Origin: Drosophila persimilis
Lineage: Eukaryota; Arthropoda; Insecta; Diptera; Drosophilidae
Length of the DNA stretch: 64,000 nt
Reading direction: 5' to 3'
NCBI RefSeq assembly: GCF_003286085.1
Contig: NW_020825366.1
Coordinates: forward strand, 496,001-560,000
The notes beneath the pieces are model-generated. The model made no database searches, was not told the origin of the DNA, and saw only the letters and a program-made list of their open reading frames with translations. The first letter of the stretch is position 1, and every line of letters starts with the position of its first letter. Below are positions 21,182-32,445 of the stretch, in pieces. A program made the translations under genes and the position numbers.

Positions 21182-24140
21182 AAATCATCCAACTAAACCT
21201 CAACCACTGCGAGATGGCACAGCAGCTGCTGGACCAGACCATAAGGGAGCACCGTATTGATGTAGCAGTCATAAGCGAGCAATACCGGAATCGCAACTCG
21301 GGAGAGTGGATTGCTGACTCGAGCAAGAAGGCAGCGATATGGAGCTGTGCGAGTCCCACACAGCAACTACTGCAAACATACGTCGGAGACGGATTCGCCA
21401 GAGCCCGGATAAATGGAGTGCACATATATAGCTGCTACCTGCCCCCGAGCCTCAGCCTACAGCAGGCGACGCAGGCACTGGAAAGGATTGCTGAAGATGC
21501 GAGGGAGAAACACCCTACGCTCATAGCCGGCGATTTCAACGCTTGGGCGACGGAGTGGGGATGCCCGAGAACGAACCCAAGGGGACAGGCACTCTTAGAA
21601 TGCTTTGCGACGTTGGATGCCGTACTGCTGAACACAGGCACACAGCAGACGTTCGGCAGAGCTGGAACGGGGTCTATAATAGACCTTACGTTCGTGAGCA
21701 GCAGCCTCAGCCGCAGGACAACGTGGGAAGTTAGTGGCTTATACACCGGGAGTGACCACCAAGCCCTCATATGTGAAATCCAGGAAGCGGGCGCACCTAA
21801 CCCGTTCATTGGCAAGCGGATCGGTTATAAGACCGAAACGCTATAGCCGGATATGGTCCGGGCCATGTTTGAGGACTACGAGACCAACGGTACGGCTGAA
21901 GAGAGAGCAAGCCAACTGGCTATACATACGCTGGAAGCATGTGATGCCTCCATGCTAAGGAAAAGAAGAAGCCTGAACAACCGCAGGCCAGCTTATTGGT
22001 GGAACGCTGCAATAGGTAGCGCCAGGCAGGAGTGCCAGCGGAAAAGACGACTGTACCAGCGTTCGAGAGGTTCCCCGGAATTCGAGAGGCTCCAAGGAGA
22101 ATATAAGGAAAGCAGACGCTGCTTGAAGAGGCAGATCAAAGATGCCAAGCGCAAATGCTTCGAAAAGCTCTGCGATGACGCAGATGCGAACCCTTGGGGC
22201 TACGCATACAGGCTGGTAATGAAGAGACTGCGAGTGTTCAGTCCCCCGCCGCCAATGTGTGCAGATCTGCTGGTTAACATAGTAGAAACCCTATTCCCAG
22301 AGAAAGTGGCAGCCCAGAGGGTGATGGATAGAATACCGCCACCTGAAATAGAAGCCACCACGGGAGCAGAATTCCTCGAAGCTCTACAACGGATAAAGAA
22401 CGGCAAAGCACCAGGACCTGATGGGGTCCCAAATGCCGTTCTCCGCACGGCTATTGAGACCAATCCACAAATGTACGTGGATTTATTCAATGCGTGCATG
22501 TCCGAAGGGACCTTCCCCAGACCATGGAAGCGACAGCGGCTAGTCCTCTTACCCAAGGGGAACAAGCCGACCGAGGAGCCATCATCCTATAGACCACTCT
22601 GCATGCTCGACACAGTGGGTAAGATCCTCGAGCGCATAATCCACACCAGGCTGGAGAAGGCAGTAACGCGTCAGCTCTCACCGAGACAGCACGGGTTTCG
22701 CAAAGGCAGGTCCACGGTGGACGCAATCGGCGAGGTATGTGAGATAGCAAAGCGAGCTATCGATGGCACCCGGTGGATGTACGGGACCAAAGAGTATTGC
22801 ATAGTGGCAACACTCGATGTCCAAAATGCATTCAACTCTGCCAATTGGGATCACATACTAGAAGAACTGAGAAACCTTCAAGTACCGCCGTATCTGCAGA
22901 ATATCATCGCGGACTACCTAAGAGACCGATTGCTCATATATGAGACGGATAAGGGGACACGTGAGCACCAAATCACTGGAGGAGTTCCCCAAGGATCGGT
23001 CCTCGGCCCGCTGCTGTGGAACATCATGTATGATGGAATCCTCAAGATGGATATGCCAATGGGCGCAACGGTGATAGGCTTTGCCGACGACATAGCAATA
23101 GTCGTAGTGGCAAAACAGAAAGAAGCGGCGGAAGAAATCTGCAACGACGCGTTAGAGAGAGCCAGAACATGGCTATCAGGGAGGGATCTCGCATTAGCCA
23201 CCCACAAAACGGAGGCGGTGCTAATAAGCAGCAGGAAAGTAGTGGAGACGGCCACGATCCGAGTAGGAGACTGCACTATTAGCTCCAGTCCAAGCCTGAA
23301 GTACCTGGGGGTCATGATTGACCACAGACTCAGCTTCAAGCATCACATGGCGTATGCAAGCAGCAAAGCAGGAAAGACGGCAGTGGCCCTATCCCGCATC
23401 ATGGCCAACACCGGAGGCCCGAAACAGCCAAGGCGAGAGATACTAGCGAGCGTAGTTGGCTCAACGCTAATGTACGCTGCACCAATATGGGTTGATGCAA
23501 TGAAGCATAAAACATATGCCCGAGAATGCAACGCAGTCCAGAGGCTGTGTGCCCTGAGGGTGTGTTGCGCATTCAGAACGGTATCCCAAGACGCCGCACT
23601 TGTGGTAGCAGGAATGATTCCCATCCATCTGCTGGCAAGAGAAGCCGCAGGAATCAGGGCACAGCGAACCCTGGGGACTACGGACCAGGACACCAGAGGT
23701 GCCTTAAGGCAGCGCACAATCCTGCAATGGCAAGATTCGTGGGATAACAGCAGCAAAGGGCGATGGATCCCAGGCTAATCCCAGACCTGAAGAGTTGGCT
23801 GAACCGTAGCCATGGACAAGTGGAGTATCACCTGACACAACTGCTGACAGGACACGGTTGCTTTAAAGCCTACCTGCATAGGTTTAAGCACGAGGACGAC
23901 CCCTTCTGCGTGGTCTGCGCAGGGGTCATCGAAGACGCAGAGCACTGCTTCTTCGAATGTCCAAGATTTCGGCAAGAACGAGAGGATCTAAGCAACAAGC
24001 TTGGAAGAATGCCAGCGGTGACAAACCTGGCAGAATGCCTGCTGGAGTCGGAAGGAAACTGGGCCGCGATTAGATTCATGGCCGTAACTATGGCTACCAA
24101 ACTGCGTCGCGAAGAAAGAGCACGCAATGCTAGGAGATAA
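21178..24140 (+). pseudogene. ORF2 of R1-like element, copy in unit C, broken
   Basis: The endonuclease (21178-21846), reverse transcriptase (21853-23778) and C-terminal CCHC domain (23763-24140) have the same motifs as the copy in unit B. The TAG at 21844-21846 and the frameshift near 23767 are shared. Residue differences include Asp for Val in LLDQTIREH, Gln for Leu in SLQQATQ, Ala for Ser in the RT box LDVQNAFNSA (the more usual residue), Leu for Val in NDALERAR, and Glu-Ile for Lys-Leu in RREILASV. Confidence 0.85.
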
Positions 24141-24344
24141 AGGATAAAGGAGATTGATAAGAGAAGAGCCCTACGGGCATCTCCCCCCGGCGAAGTAATA
24201 TCTCGCGACAGTACCGCCGGGATCCGGGATAGGTGTGGTTGGTTTTAGAGCGGTTAGAGTCCCTCACTTCGGCTTCGGCTGAGTCGGCATGAAGCTTTCC
24301 TGTAGTCACACAACAACAAAAAAAAAAAAAAAAAAAAAAAAAAA

Positions 24345-25736
24345 AACACCGTCACCGCCACCGCCACTAACACCAGCACCATCGCCATAACCAACACCAA
24401 CACAACTACTGCCACTCCCAATACACACACCCTTGCCATTGCCAATGACATCCGGCACGGCGAGTTCGGGCATCAGCCTGTGGAGGACAGAGGATTGAGG
24501 ATCCTCATCCGAGGTCTTCCCCATTCCACGCCCTCTGACTGGTTCCGGGACTGCATGCAGGCCGAGGGGTACAAGGTCCGGTATAATCGGGCGATCACCG
24601 ATCGATTCGATCGCAGCCGCCGATTCAACCTCTTCGAGGCTGAGATTGCCCCCAAACCGGACCGTGGCCAATTCGATGTGTTGAAGCTGAGACGCCTGGG
24701 TGGGAGGCACGTCACGGTTGAGAGACTTGGAGTCTCCCGTGACCCTGCCCAGTGCCATCGATGTCAGGTGTTTGGCCACACCCGCGCATATTGTAGACGC
24801 GCTGCTGTCTGCATGAAATGCGCGGGCGGGCACCTGACGACGGAGTGCAGCAAGCCAAGGGCCGTCAATCCTAAATGCGCCAACTGCCAGGGCCAGCACA
24901 TCAGCGCCTACAAGGGCTGCAGCGCCTACAAGGCAGCCAGGCAGCGGCTCCTGGCCCACAGGGTCGCCAGGGAGGAGGAGCATCGACGGCAGCAGCAGCA
25001 GCCTCAGCCACTACGGCAGCAGCAGCAGCCTCAGCCACTACGGCAGCAGCCACAGCCAATGCAACAGCCAATTCAGCAGCAACAGCCAGCACATCGTCAG
25101 CAGCCACCACAACGTCACCAGCAGCCACTACAGCGACAGTTGCAGCAGCAGCAGCCACCCACACAGCCACTCCACACATAGCCGCAGCATCAACGCCAGC
25201 GCGGTCTGGGTCGGCAGCATCGGCAACAGCTACAGCATCGCGACCAACATCCCCAGCCATTGGCCGAGGGGCGCCAATACCAGAGGGTCCAGCCGATGCA
25301 GCCGATCCCAGATCGTGCTCCGACGCCACGCCAACCCCAGATACAGCAGCAGCCAGGCGCCCAGTGCGATGGCAGCTGTGCCCATAAACTGAAAAGAGAT
25401 GCCAAAAGAATTATAGAGCTGGAGGAAAAACTGGCAGCAATACTGACGAAACTGACAAACCTGCTGCAGGCAAGGGACGAGAGCACGGGAGGAGTGCCGC
25501 CACTACAGACAACAACAGCAGCAGCAGCATCCACACAGCCATCACCAAATACGCACCATGACGCCGCAGCCATATCGGACTCCGAATCCGATATGGACTG
25601 CGAAGCAATTGACGACGATGATGACGACGAATGGACCGACCACGACCCATTTGACGCGCTGGATGGCCTGGGCGAAATATGGAGGGCACAAATCGCCAGC
25701 GCACGCGAAAGCATGCTATCAGGCGGTGCCTATTGA
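24345..25736 (+). pseudogene. Gag of unit C, 3' part, with nonsense codon
   Basis: This is the remainder of gag C. It holds the RRM-like domain, three zinc knuckles, the Gln tract, the coiled coil and the acidic tail. A CAG-to-TAG change ends the frame at 25179-25181 within the Gln/His/Pro tract; the rest (25182-25736) stays open in the same frame. The stretch just after the insertion (RRFNLFEAEIAPKP, RGQFDVLKLRRLGGRHV) matches unit G rather than units A and B, while the zinc-knuckle part and all that follows match A and B. Gag C is thus a mosaic, probably from gene conversion. Confidence 0.8.
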
Positions 25737-26765
25737 TGTGCCCAATCGTCGTTCCCGAGACAGCCACTGCAACAAAGGAAAAGACGTCAATACGGACAAC
25801 AAAGAAAGACTGCCAAAACACACGAAATTACACGTACCTGCCAATCACCAGACAGAGCTGATCACCAAGAAGCTGCCTCGCCATCAACAATGACAATTTC
25901 CTGCCAAAGGGACGGTAAAGGAGGCCTCTTTTGATGACGCTGCCACCACACCATGGCCGTGACGTCACGCCACTCTCAACCAACAGCTGCCATTCCAAAC
26001 GACGACGCAGATGCTGGCGCCTGTTGCCGCACCACTGGGTCGCACCCGTCTCTCATGCCAATTATGTGAGGGCGCCAAATCCTGCAAAAGAAGGAGAAAC
26101 AGGAGGGAGAAGCAGACTGCCAATAAAAACACAAATACTCGCCTGCAAAAGTCTCTCACGCCAACACCAACCAGACAAGGGTCGCCAGCAACAACATCCA
26201 AACGCCGACAGTACCTGCAAATAAAGACAAACGTAAATCGAACGCCAAAAACAAACACCTCATCTGGATGGCCGGACCAGCAGCCATCCAAAACGCCATT
26301 ACAAACTGACGGCGAACGTGGCCGAGGAGGCCAGGCCAATCCAACTGACAGCGCATCTTGGTGGCCGGACCAGCAGGCACTCGGATGCGGCCAACAATTA
26401 AAATCGACAACGCATCCTGGTGGCCGGACCAGCAGCCACTTGGATGCGGCCAATAACATGATTCGTTGGCAACACACTTCGATGCCAATCGCCAACACAC
26501 TGGACAATGCATCTCGGGTGGCCGGACCAGTGCCACTCAATTGGATGCGCCATCTCCACCTGACAGGTGCAACGTGGGCGGCCGGACTAGAGCCGCTCGC
26601 CATCTCCAACTTATGCCCACGATGCACGCCAACACCAGCCAGCCAATAAACAACACACAGGGGGACAACAGAGCCGGCCGGTATACAGCGTAATGTTCGC
26701 ATTGCGTTTGTTATGCCCGCCGGTGCTCCGTTGTTGTTTGTCCTCCTGTTAGAAATAAAATAAAT
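25737..26765 (+). other. Trailer of unit C
   Basis: It matches trailer A along its length, including the stretch deleted in B, and ends with the AATAAA pair near 26756-26766 and the GU-rich element. The hairpin array is listed separately. No gene is seen. Confidence 0.65.
26265..26601 (+). repeat. Hairpin array in trailer C (five stem-loops)
   Basis: HP0 at 26265-26290 is a perfect TGGATGGC / GCCATCCA stem. HP1 at 26353-26388 has the compact form GCATCTTGGTG / CACTCGGATGC, in contrast to the expanded HP1 of units A and B. HP2 to HP4 follow as in A, with loops reading CGGACCAG or CGGACTAG. Confidence 0.7.
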
Positions 26766-28093
26766 TGTAATTAATATGTTTATATGTGTGTAAATGTATG
26801 TCAATTATCGTTTATTTACCTTGTCTGCATCAATGTTTTTGTTGTAGATGTCAATCCTGTTGTTTCTGTAGTTTTTGCATGTCCGTAGATAGTTTGTCCA
26901 TAGTTTTAGTTACTTGCCTGTGATCTTAGAAATAAGTTTTTGTAAATTAATGTAGTTTTTCTGTAGTTAATTGTATATTATTAGTAGTTTTCTGATTAGT
27001 TTTATTACCTTTTTCCTCTTCTTCCCCACCTATCTGCCATTCCCATTTTCCCCTTGACATGTGGTATCACAAAAAATACCACGCAAATACCAGACCATTG
27101 ACCGATAACACACCAAAAAGCCAATTCAAATTCAAATTGCATTTATCAATTTATGCCCAGCCAATTCCACACCCACCCCCCCACCCACTTCAATCGCAAC
27201 TAAAGATCAAATGAGGCTGAGCAGGATCAAAATACAAACTGCCAACCTTCGCCACTCTGCCAAACGCCCCAACAAAGCCATTACAACCGCCCACAAGATG
27301 CTATGCGGTCGTCTCTTCGGAGCTACTCGCGCCCGGATCGTAAGATCCGGAAGTATAAAGTATCCGGGCGGTTATACGGGAGCAGGCACTTATCCCCTTC
27401 CCATCCTATCCCCTTACAACAGAGCAGCCAATTCACACAGCACAAAGAACATGAGACATGAGCCATTTACCAACAACAACACACACAGCCAATACAAATT
27501 CCATTGCCTACTTGTTGGTGCTGGTGAGTGAAAGTGGAACCGGGGGTGAGAGCACCGGTAAATGACGATCGGCGATCGGACCCTTTCGAGTGGAGAGTAT
27601 GGGAGTTGGCGGACATGTGAGTGTTCCACCATGAACCTCGTCCAGGCCACTCTCATCTCGTCCGCCCGCTCGAGAGGTCGCGATCGTCGGACGTGCCAAA
27701 ACCGTTTTCGTGTCGTTTTGCCGTGTCGCCATCTCCGTTTTCTTTCTGTGTTGCCCTGTTCTTCTTGTGCTGTCGGTCGTGTGCCGTGCCGTGCTGTGCC
27801 GTGCCCCCCGCTGACATGACAAAAAGTCCCTTCCCCCCACCGCCACTACTACTACCGACAAACTTTCTTCTCCCCAATAAATGTGATTAATTTTAAACGC
27901 CAACAAATAACATAAATTTTTAAAAACACAAACACAAACCGAAGAAACGCCAACAAATAACATAAATGTTTAAAACACAAACACAAACCTAATGATAAAC
28001 ACAAACCTAACTAGAGAAAACTGTGTAAAGAGACAGAAAGTGCCAATACATTAAACACAAACACACACATAAGAGACTTTTTAATAAGGAAAG
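26766..28093 (+). other. Leader of unit D, left part
   Basis: It matches leader C up to AATAAGGAAAG, where the gypsy element is inserted. The last 46 bases of the leader lie at 36214-36258. It contains the nested palindromes with TATAAAG (about 27354), the GC-rich CGATCG part and the GTGCCGTGC run. No gene is seen. Confidence 0.6.
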
Positions 28094-28572
28094 TGTAAAA
28101 TGAAATGTTCAAATCCTTTTTGTTGGATCGTTGGGGCTCAACCCTCCGATCTGTTTTATTGTGATTTCTCTTCTGTATTTTACAATTGTGGTTTGGGCTT
28201 TTGTAAGCCCAAAGCCGCGGAGCTGCGCTGCCAGTGACGCCGGCAGCGGAGCGGCAGAACTATGTGTTCTTATCTCTTATATGTTAATATGTATATGCTC
28301 AGCGCTGTTGGCAGCGAGAGCGCGAGGGAAGATATATGTGTGTATGCATGTATATTAGTGCCGTCAAGTCATGGGAACATGCTGACGCTGCACTTGGGTC
28401 GCTCGAGGCATTCTTGAGTGAATCGTAATACGATCACCCAGAATGTCTGGGACTTTATTGTTACGTAAACACTGAAACAAAGTGTTACAGTGTGTATTCT
28501 TTAAGTACCGTCGGTACAGTGGGTATTCGAAATAATGAATACTTTACTTTACTTTAATATGAGCATACTACA
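28094..28572 (-). repeat. 3' LTR of gypsy element
   Basis: In element orientation it begins TGTAGTATGC and ends CATTTTACA (TG...CA). No difference from 35731-36209 was found on inspection. Together with the AAAG duplication this marks a clean end of the element. Confidence 0.92.
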
Positions 28573-28587
28573 TCTCCCTCCTTTTGA
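28573..28587 (-). other. Polypurine tract of gypsy element
   Basis: The minus strand reads TCAAAAGGAGGGAGA immediately before the 3' LTR, the expected place and composition for the plus-strand primer. The stretch 28588-28819 between this and the pol stop is AT-rich and holds no recognised gene. Confidence 0.7.
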
Positions 28588-28819
28588 AAAATAACGTAAT
28601 ATAATGAAGTTATTTTATTTTTAGCTTTTACTATATATGTATACGAGTTATGTATTCTTAAAAAGACAATTTATATATATATTTTTTTTTCTTTTTTAGT
28701 CAATTATTAGAATATTGAATTTTAATTAATATTGATAAAATTTAAAAGTTATTTGAATATAAATGCGGAATAGTATATTTTTATGGTTTATATTTATGTA
28801 TGGCCATACTAAAAAATTA

Positions 28820-31800
28820 TTAATAATTGCAAATCTTTAACCTATCCTTATGTACTTTCTGAGTTTTGTTTTTATTATCGGAGATTATGACGTTATCTCT
28901 TTCTCCGATACTTTCTACTCTATATGGTCCTATATATTTAAAATCTAGCTTATGTCCTGTTTCATTTTTCAATAAAACTTTATCTCCTACAGCTAAATTT
29001 AAATCTTTTAACTTTAAGTCATAGAGCTGTTTATTTTTAATTTTATGCTCCTCGAGCATAATCCTTGCTCGTTTATATGCTATTTCTAATCTATATTTAC
29101 TCTCTTTAGAGTAATCATCTATGTTATATAGAGGTGCTATTCTATCTATAGTATTAAATTGAACTGGTAAGTTTGAAGTCTTACCGAAAACTAGCTCATA
29201 TGGACAATAATCATGTGCCATAGAGGGGGTTGTATTAAAACAATATACGAAGTATTGCAGCCATACATCCCAATCTGATTTGTCAGCTGAGATGTATGAG
29301 CGTATGAACTCGTTAAATGTTCTGTGGCTTCGCTCCACGGTTCCTACAGTCTGGTGATGATGTGCAGTAGAAGTTATGTTTTTGATGTTTAGATTTTTAC
29401 ATAAGTCTTCAATTATTGAATTTTTATATTCTGTTCCCATGTCCGTAATGAACGTCTTCATTGGACCGTACTTTAGAATAAAATTTTCAAAAATAGCTTT
29501 AGCTACTGTATTTGCACTTTTGTTTCTAATAGGTATGGCAACAAGGTATTTTGTCAGGTCACATATTAAGGTGACTGCATATTCATTTCCTTGTTCTGAT
29601 TTAGGAAGTGGACCGATCGTATCCACTATTACCCTATCAAAAGCCATGTATGGTGTTTCTGTAATAGTCAATGGAGTTATTGTGTGCTTGGTTACTTTAG
29701 CTTTTTGGCATTTTGGACATTTTCGTATGTAATTGGTTATTTCTTTAGTCATACCTTTCCAAAAATAATGTCTTTTGACCTTGGCCAAGGTTTTTGTTAT
29801 GCCTGTATGTCCTCCTTGTATGGGATCATCATGTAATGTAGACAGTATTGCTTCTTTTTCTTTTTCATTTTTAATTAGGGTCACCGGGTTGAGTAGCGCT
29901 ACTCTTATTGTTCGTAATGTTTTATTGCCCATATTTTTAAAATTATCTATTGAAATGTATTCAAAGATATTTTCCCACGGTGCCACTTTGAGTTGGCTGA
30001 TTTTTTGTTTACCGGCTTGCGTTTCAAGCCTTTGGAAAAACTGACCTAAGTCAAGGGTTCCATTAGTATACAAATCGCTAACATCATATCTTGCAGTAAT
30101 TTTTTTTCCATGTTTGAAAAAACATAAATTATTATTTACATGCAAGGTCACTACTTTACGTACTTCGTCATTGTTGATGACTTCATATACGTTGGGCTTT
30201 GAAGCTTTTGTTAGAGATTGCCTAGGCAATTCTATTTTTTCTTTTCCTGCGCAGGATTTCTGTCTACTCTGTTGCCTGGTAGTGACTTTCAGGACTTTAT
30301 TCGTATTTTGTATGTTTTTTAGGTCTGTGATGGTTATTCTTGATAACGCATCTGCTACATGATTATCTTTACCCTTTAGATACTCGACTGTAAAGTCGTA
30401 TTCTTCTAATTCGAGCCGCATGCGTGTGAGTTTTGAGCTAGGATTGACCATTGAAAATAGGTATGTTAGTGGTCTGTGATCCGTTTTTACTGTAAAGTGT
30501 TTACCATAGATATATGGTCGAAAATGGGTAATTGCCCAATGAATTGCTGCTAATTCCTGTTCTGTAGTACTTTTGTTACTTTCACCTTTTGTGAATGAAC
30601 GTGATGCATATGCTAATGGGAGTTGGAGTCCGTTATGGTTTTGAGTTAAAACCGCTCCACATGCTTGTTTACTAGCATCGGTGATTATGCAAAATTCTTT
30701 CTGAAAATCTGGGTACTGTAACAGAGTGGGTTCCATAAGTTTATCTTTTAAATATTGGAATGCATTTTGACATTCAGTTGACCACTCAAAGGGGACATTC
30801 TTTTTACATAATCTAGTTATGTGCCGGGAATAGTCGGCGAAGTTTTTAATAAAACGTCTATAATAATTGCAAAATGCAATAAATCGTCTAGCGCTGTCCG
30901 CATCATGTGGGACTGGATAGTTTTTGATGACGTCATATTTCTTGTCATCTGGCAAGATTCCTTTATCTGTGCATTTATGACCAAGAAAGGTCACTTCATG
31001 CATAAAAAATGAACATTTTTGTGGATGTAATTTTAGGTTGTGTTTCCTACATATCTCAAAAATATCTGTTAAGTTTTTAAGCATATGTTTTTCGGAACAA
31101 CCCATGACTATTAGATCGTCCATATACAGGAAGGCTTGCGAAGCTTCAAGTCCAGAGAATGCTATAGTCATCATTCTTTGAAATGAATTCGGCGCTATTT
31201 TTAAACCAAATGGTAGTCGCGTGAAGCGATATGAGCCATTGCTCGTTGAAAAAGACGTTATATTTCGCGAACTTTCTTCTAGTTCGATTTGATGAAAACC
31301 TGACATTAAGTCAAGGCATGAGAAATACTTTGCTCTACCTAGTTGATCCAAAATGTCATCAATTCTAGGTAGTGGAAATTTGTCGGCCAGGAGTTTTTTG
31401 TTTATTTGACGATAGTCAACTACCAATCGCCATTTCTTTTGTTCTGAACCCGGAAGGGCTTTCTTTGGGACAAGTAGAAGTGGGCTGTTGTATTCTGATA
31501 CGGATGGTTCGACAATATTGTCGTTGATTAATTTTCCTACTTGTTTTTTAATTTCCTCAACTTGGCTATGCGGACTTCGATAGTTCTTTATATATATAGG
31601 TTCGTCATCCCTCAATCTCAATTTCTGTTTATAAAAATTATTTGTTGTGATTGATTCGGTTTCAAGCCCGAATACGTCACTAAAATTTGTACATAGTTTA
31701 GTTAATTGCTTCTTGAATTGTACTGGGAAATGTTTGCTTAATTCAGCTATGACAGTTTTTTCTCGGATTTTTTGAGTTGTTTGAATTACCTTGTAATTCG

Positions 31801-32401
31801 AAAGTGGTTCATATTGTATGTTATTTATATGTACTAATTGGTTGGTACTGGTTGTATTCAGCAATCGGACAAATGTATTATTTTTTGAAGTTATTGTATT
31901 TGCTACATAAATACCAGGTTGAATTTCCTGGTTTGGGATCAATATGGTTTCTATATCGGACGTTAATTCTATTTTTCTGACAACTTGTGATCTTGCTGGT
32001 AGAAGAATTGTATTGTTACCAGAACTGTATGTTATTGGAACATAAATTTTAATTTTTATATTATTTGGTCGTATTATTAACCAATCCTCTGCAGGTTTTA
32101 AGTCTATTAGGCAGTTTAATTCTTTTATGAAATCAATGCCTATTATTCCATCACACGGAATTGCAAAATTTTGATTAACTAAATGGAAATTGTGTGGAAT
32201 TATGTACTTATCCGTCTGTAGCTCTATTAGGGCAAGGCCTTGGGATGTTATTATACCTTCCCCTATTCCTTGAATATCTATTTTATTTTTTGTTTGAATG
32301 TCGTTAAAGACATCTGAATTTTCTTTTAATAATGATATATTGGCACCGGTATCTATAAGGAATGTAAGTTGTTTTCCTGTTTTAGAATTGAGGAATGCCA
32401 C
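28820..32401 (-). CDS. Pol of gypsy element (protease, RT, RNase H, integrase)
   Basis: The open frame is about 1193 codons. The first in-frame candidate listed at 32401 is GTG, and the frame is open upstream through the end of gag in the -1 frame, so Pol is probably made by -1 frameshifting from gag rather than from its own start. Domains in order are: the protease (LIDTGANISLL, near the start); RT with YMDDLIVMG; RNase H (TDASKQACGAVLTQN, TDHRPLTYLF, HVADALSR); integrase HHCC (HTGITKTLAKVKRHYFW, CPKCQKAK); and the catalytic core with D, D, E (VDTIGPLP, ITDMGTEYKN, GTVERSHRTF). A basic C-terminal segment follows (HKDRLKICNY). No chromodomain is visible. No stop codon or frameshift interrupts it. 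Confidence 0.9.
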   Translation of the reverse strand: MAFLNSKTGKQLTFLIDTGANISLLKENSDVFNDIQTKNKIDIQGIGEGIITSQGLALIELQTDKYIIPHNFHLVNQNFAIPCDGIIGIDFIKELNCLIDLKPAEDWLIIRPNNIKIKIYVPITYSSGNNTILLPARSQVVRKIELTSDIETILIPNQEIQPGIYVANTITSKNNTFVRLLNTTSTNQLVHINNIQYEPLSNYKVIQTTQKIREKTVIAELSKHFPVQFKKQLTKLCTNFSDVFGLETESITTNNFYKQKLRLRDDEPIYIKNYRSPHSQVEEIKKQVGKLINDNIVEPSVSEYNSPLLLVPKKALPGSEQKKWRLVVDYRQINKKLLADKFPLPRIDDILDQLGRAKYFSCLDLMSGFHQIELEESSRNITSFSTSNGSYRFTRLPFGLKIAPNSFQRMMTIAFSGLEASQAFLYMDDLIVMGCSEKHMLKNLTDIFEICRKHNLKLHPQKCSFFMHEVTFLGHKCTDKGILPDDKKYDVIKNYPVPHDADSARRFIAFCNYYRRFIKNFADYSRHITRLCKKNVPFEWSTECQNAFQYLKDKLMEPTLLQYPDFQKEFCIITDASKQACGAVLTQNHNGLQLPLAYASRSFTKGESNKSTTEQELAAIHWAITHFRPYIYGKHFTVKTDHRPLTYLFSMVNPSSKLTRMRLELEEYDFTVEYLKGKDNHVADALSRITITDLKNIQNTNKVLKVTTRQQSRQKSCAGKEKIELPRQSLTKASKPNVYEVINNDEVRKVVTLHVNNNLCFFKHGKKITARYDVSDLYTNGTLDLGQFFQRLETQAGKQKISQLKVAPWENIFEYISIDNFKNMGNKTLRTIRVALLNPVTLIKNEKEKEAILSTLHDDPIQGGHTGITKTLAKVKRHYFWKGMTKEITNYIRKCPKCQKAKVTKHTITPLTITETPYMAFDRVIVDTIGPLPKSEQGNEYAVTLICDLTKYLVAIPIRNKSANTVAKAIFENFILKYGPMKTFITDMGTEYKNSIIEDLCKNLNIKNITSTAHHHQTVGTVERSHRTFNEFIRSYISADKSDWDVWLQYFVYCFNTTPSMAHDYCPYELVFGKTSNLPVQFNTIDRIAPLYNIDDYSKESKYRLEIAYKRARIMLEEHKIKNKQLYDLKLKDLNLAVGDKVLLKNETGHKLDFKYIGPYRVESIGERDNVIISDNKNKTQKVHKDRLKICNY

Positions 32402-32445
32402 GAATATATTGAGATTGAGGTTGATTGTGTGAACCGCTGGATTTT

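Larger units (their letters stand above)
20302..24344 (+). mobile_element. R1-clade non-LTR retrotransposon, second copy, in gag C
   Basis: This 4043-bp copy has the same 5' truncation point, the same target-site duplication (20286-20301 and 24345-24360) and the same two coding breaks as 5110-9151. It was therefore duplicated with its host unit rather than inserted again. It ends in poly(A) (24318-24344). Only a handful of codons differ between the copies. After the right duplication there is an extra CCGCCA. Confidence 0.85.

Noticed and set aside
28131..28358. 75-codon ORF in both gypsy LTRs
   Set aside because: It lies wholly within the LTR on the strand opposite to the element genes, and its duplication simply reflects the LTR pair.
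28573..28819. Env gene of the gypsy element
   Set aside because: Only about 250 AT-rich bases lie between pol and the 3' LTR, without an ORF of env size.
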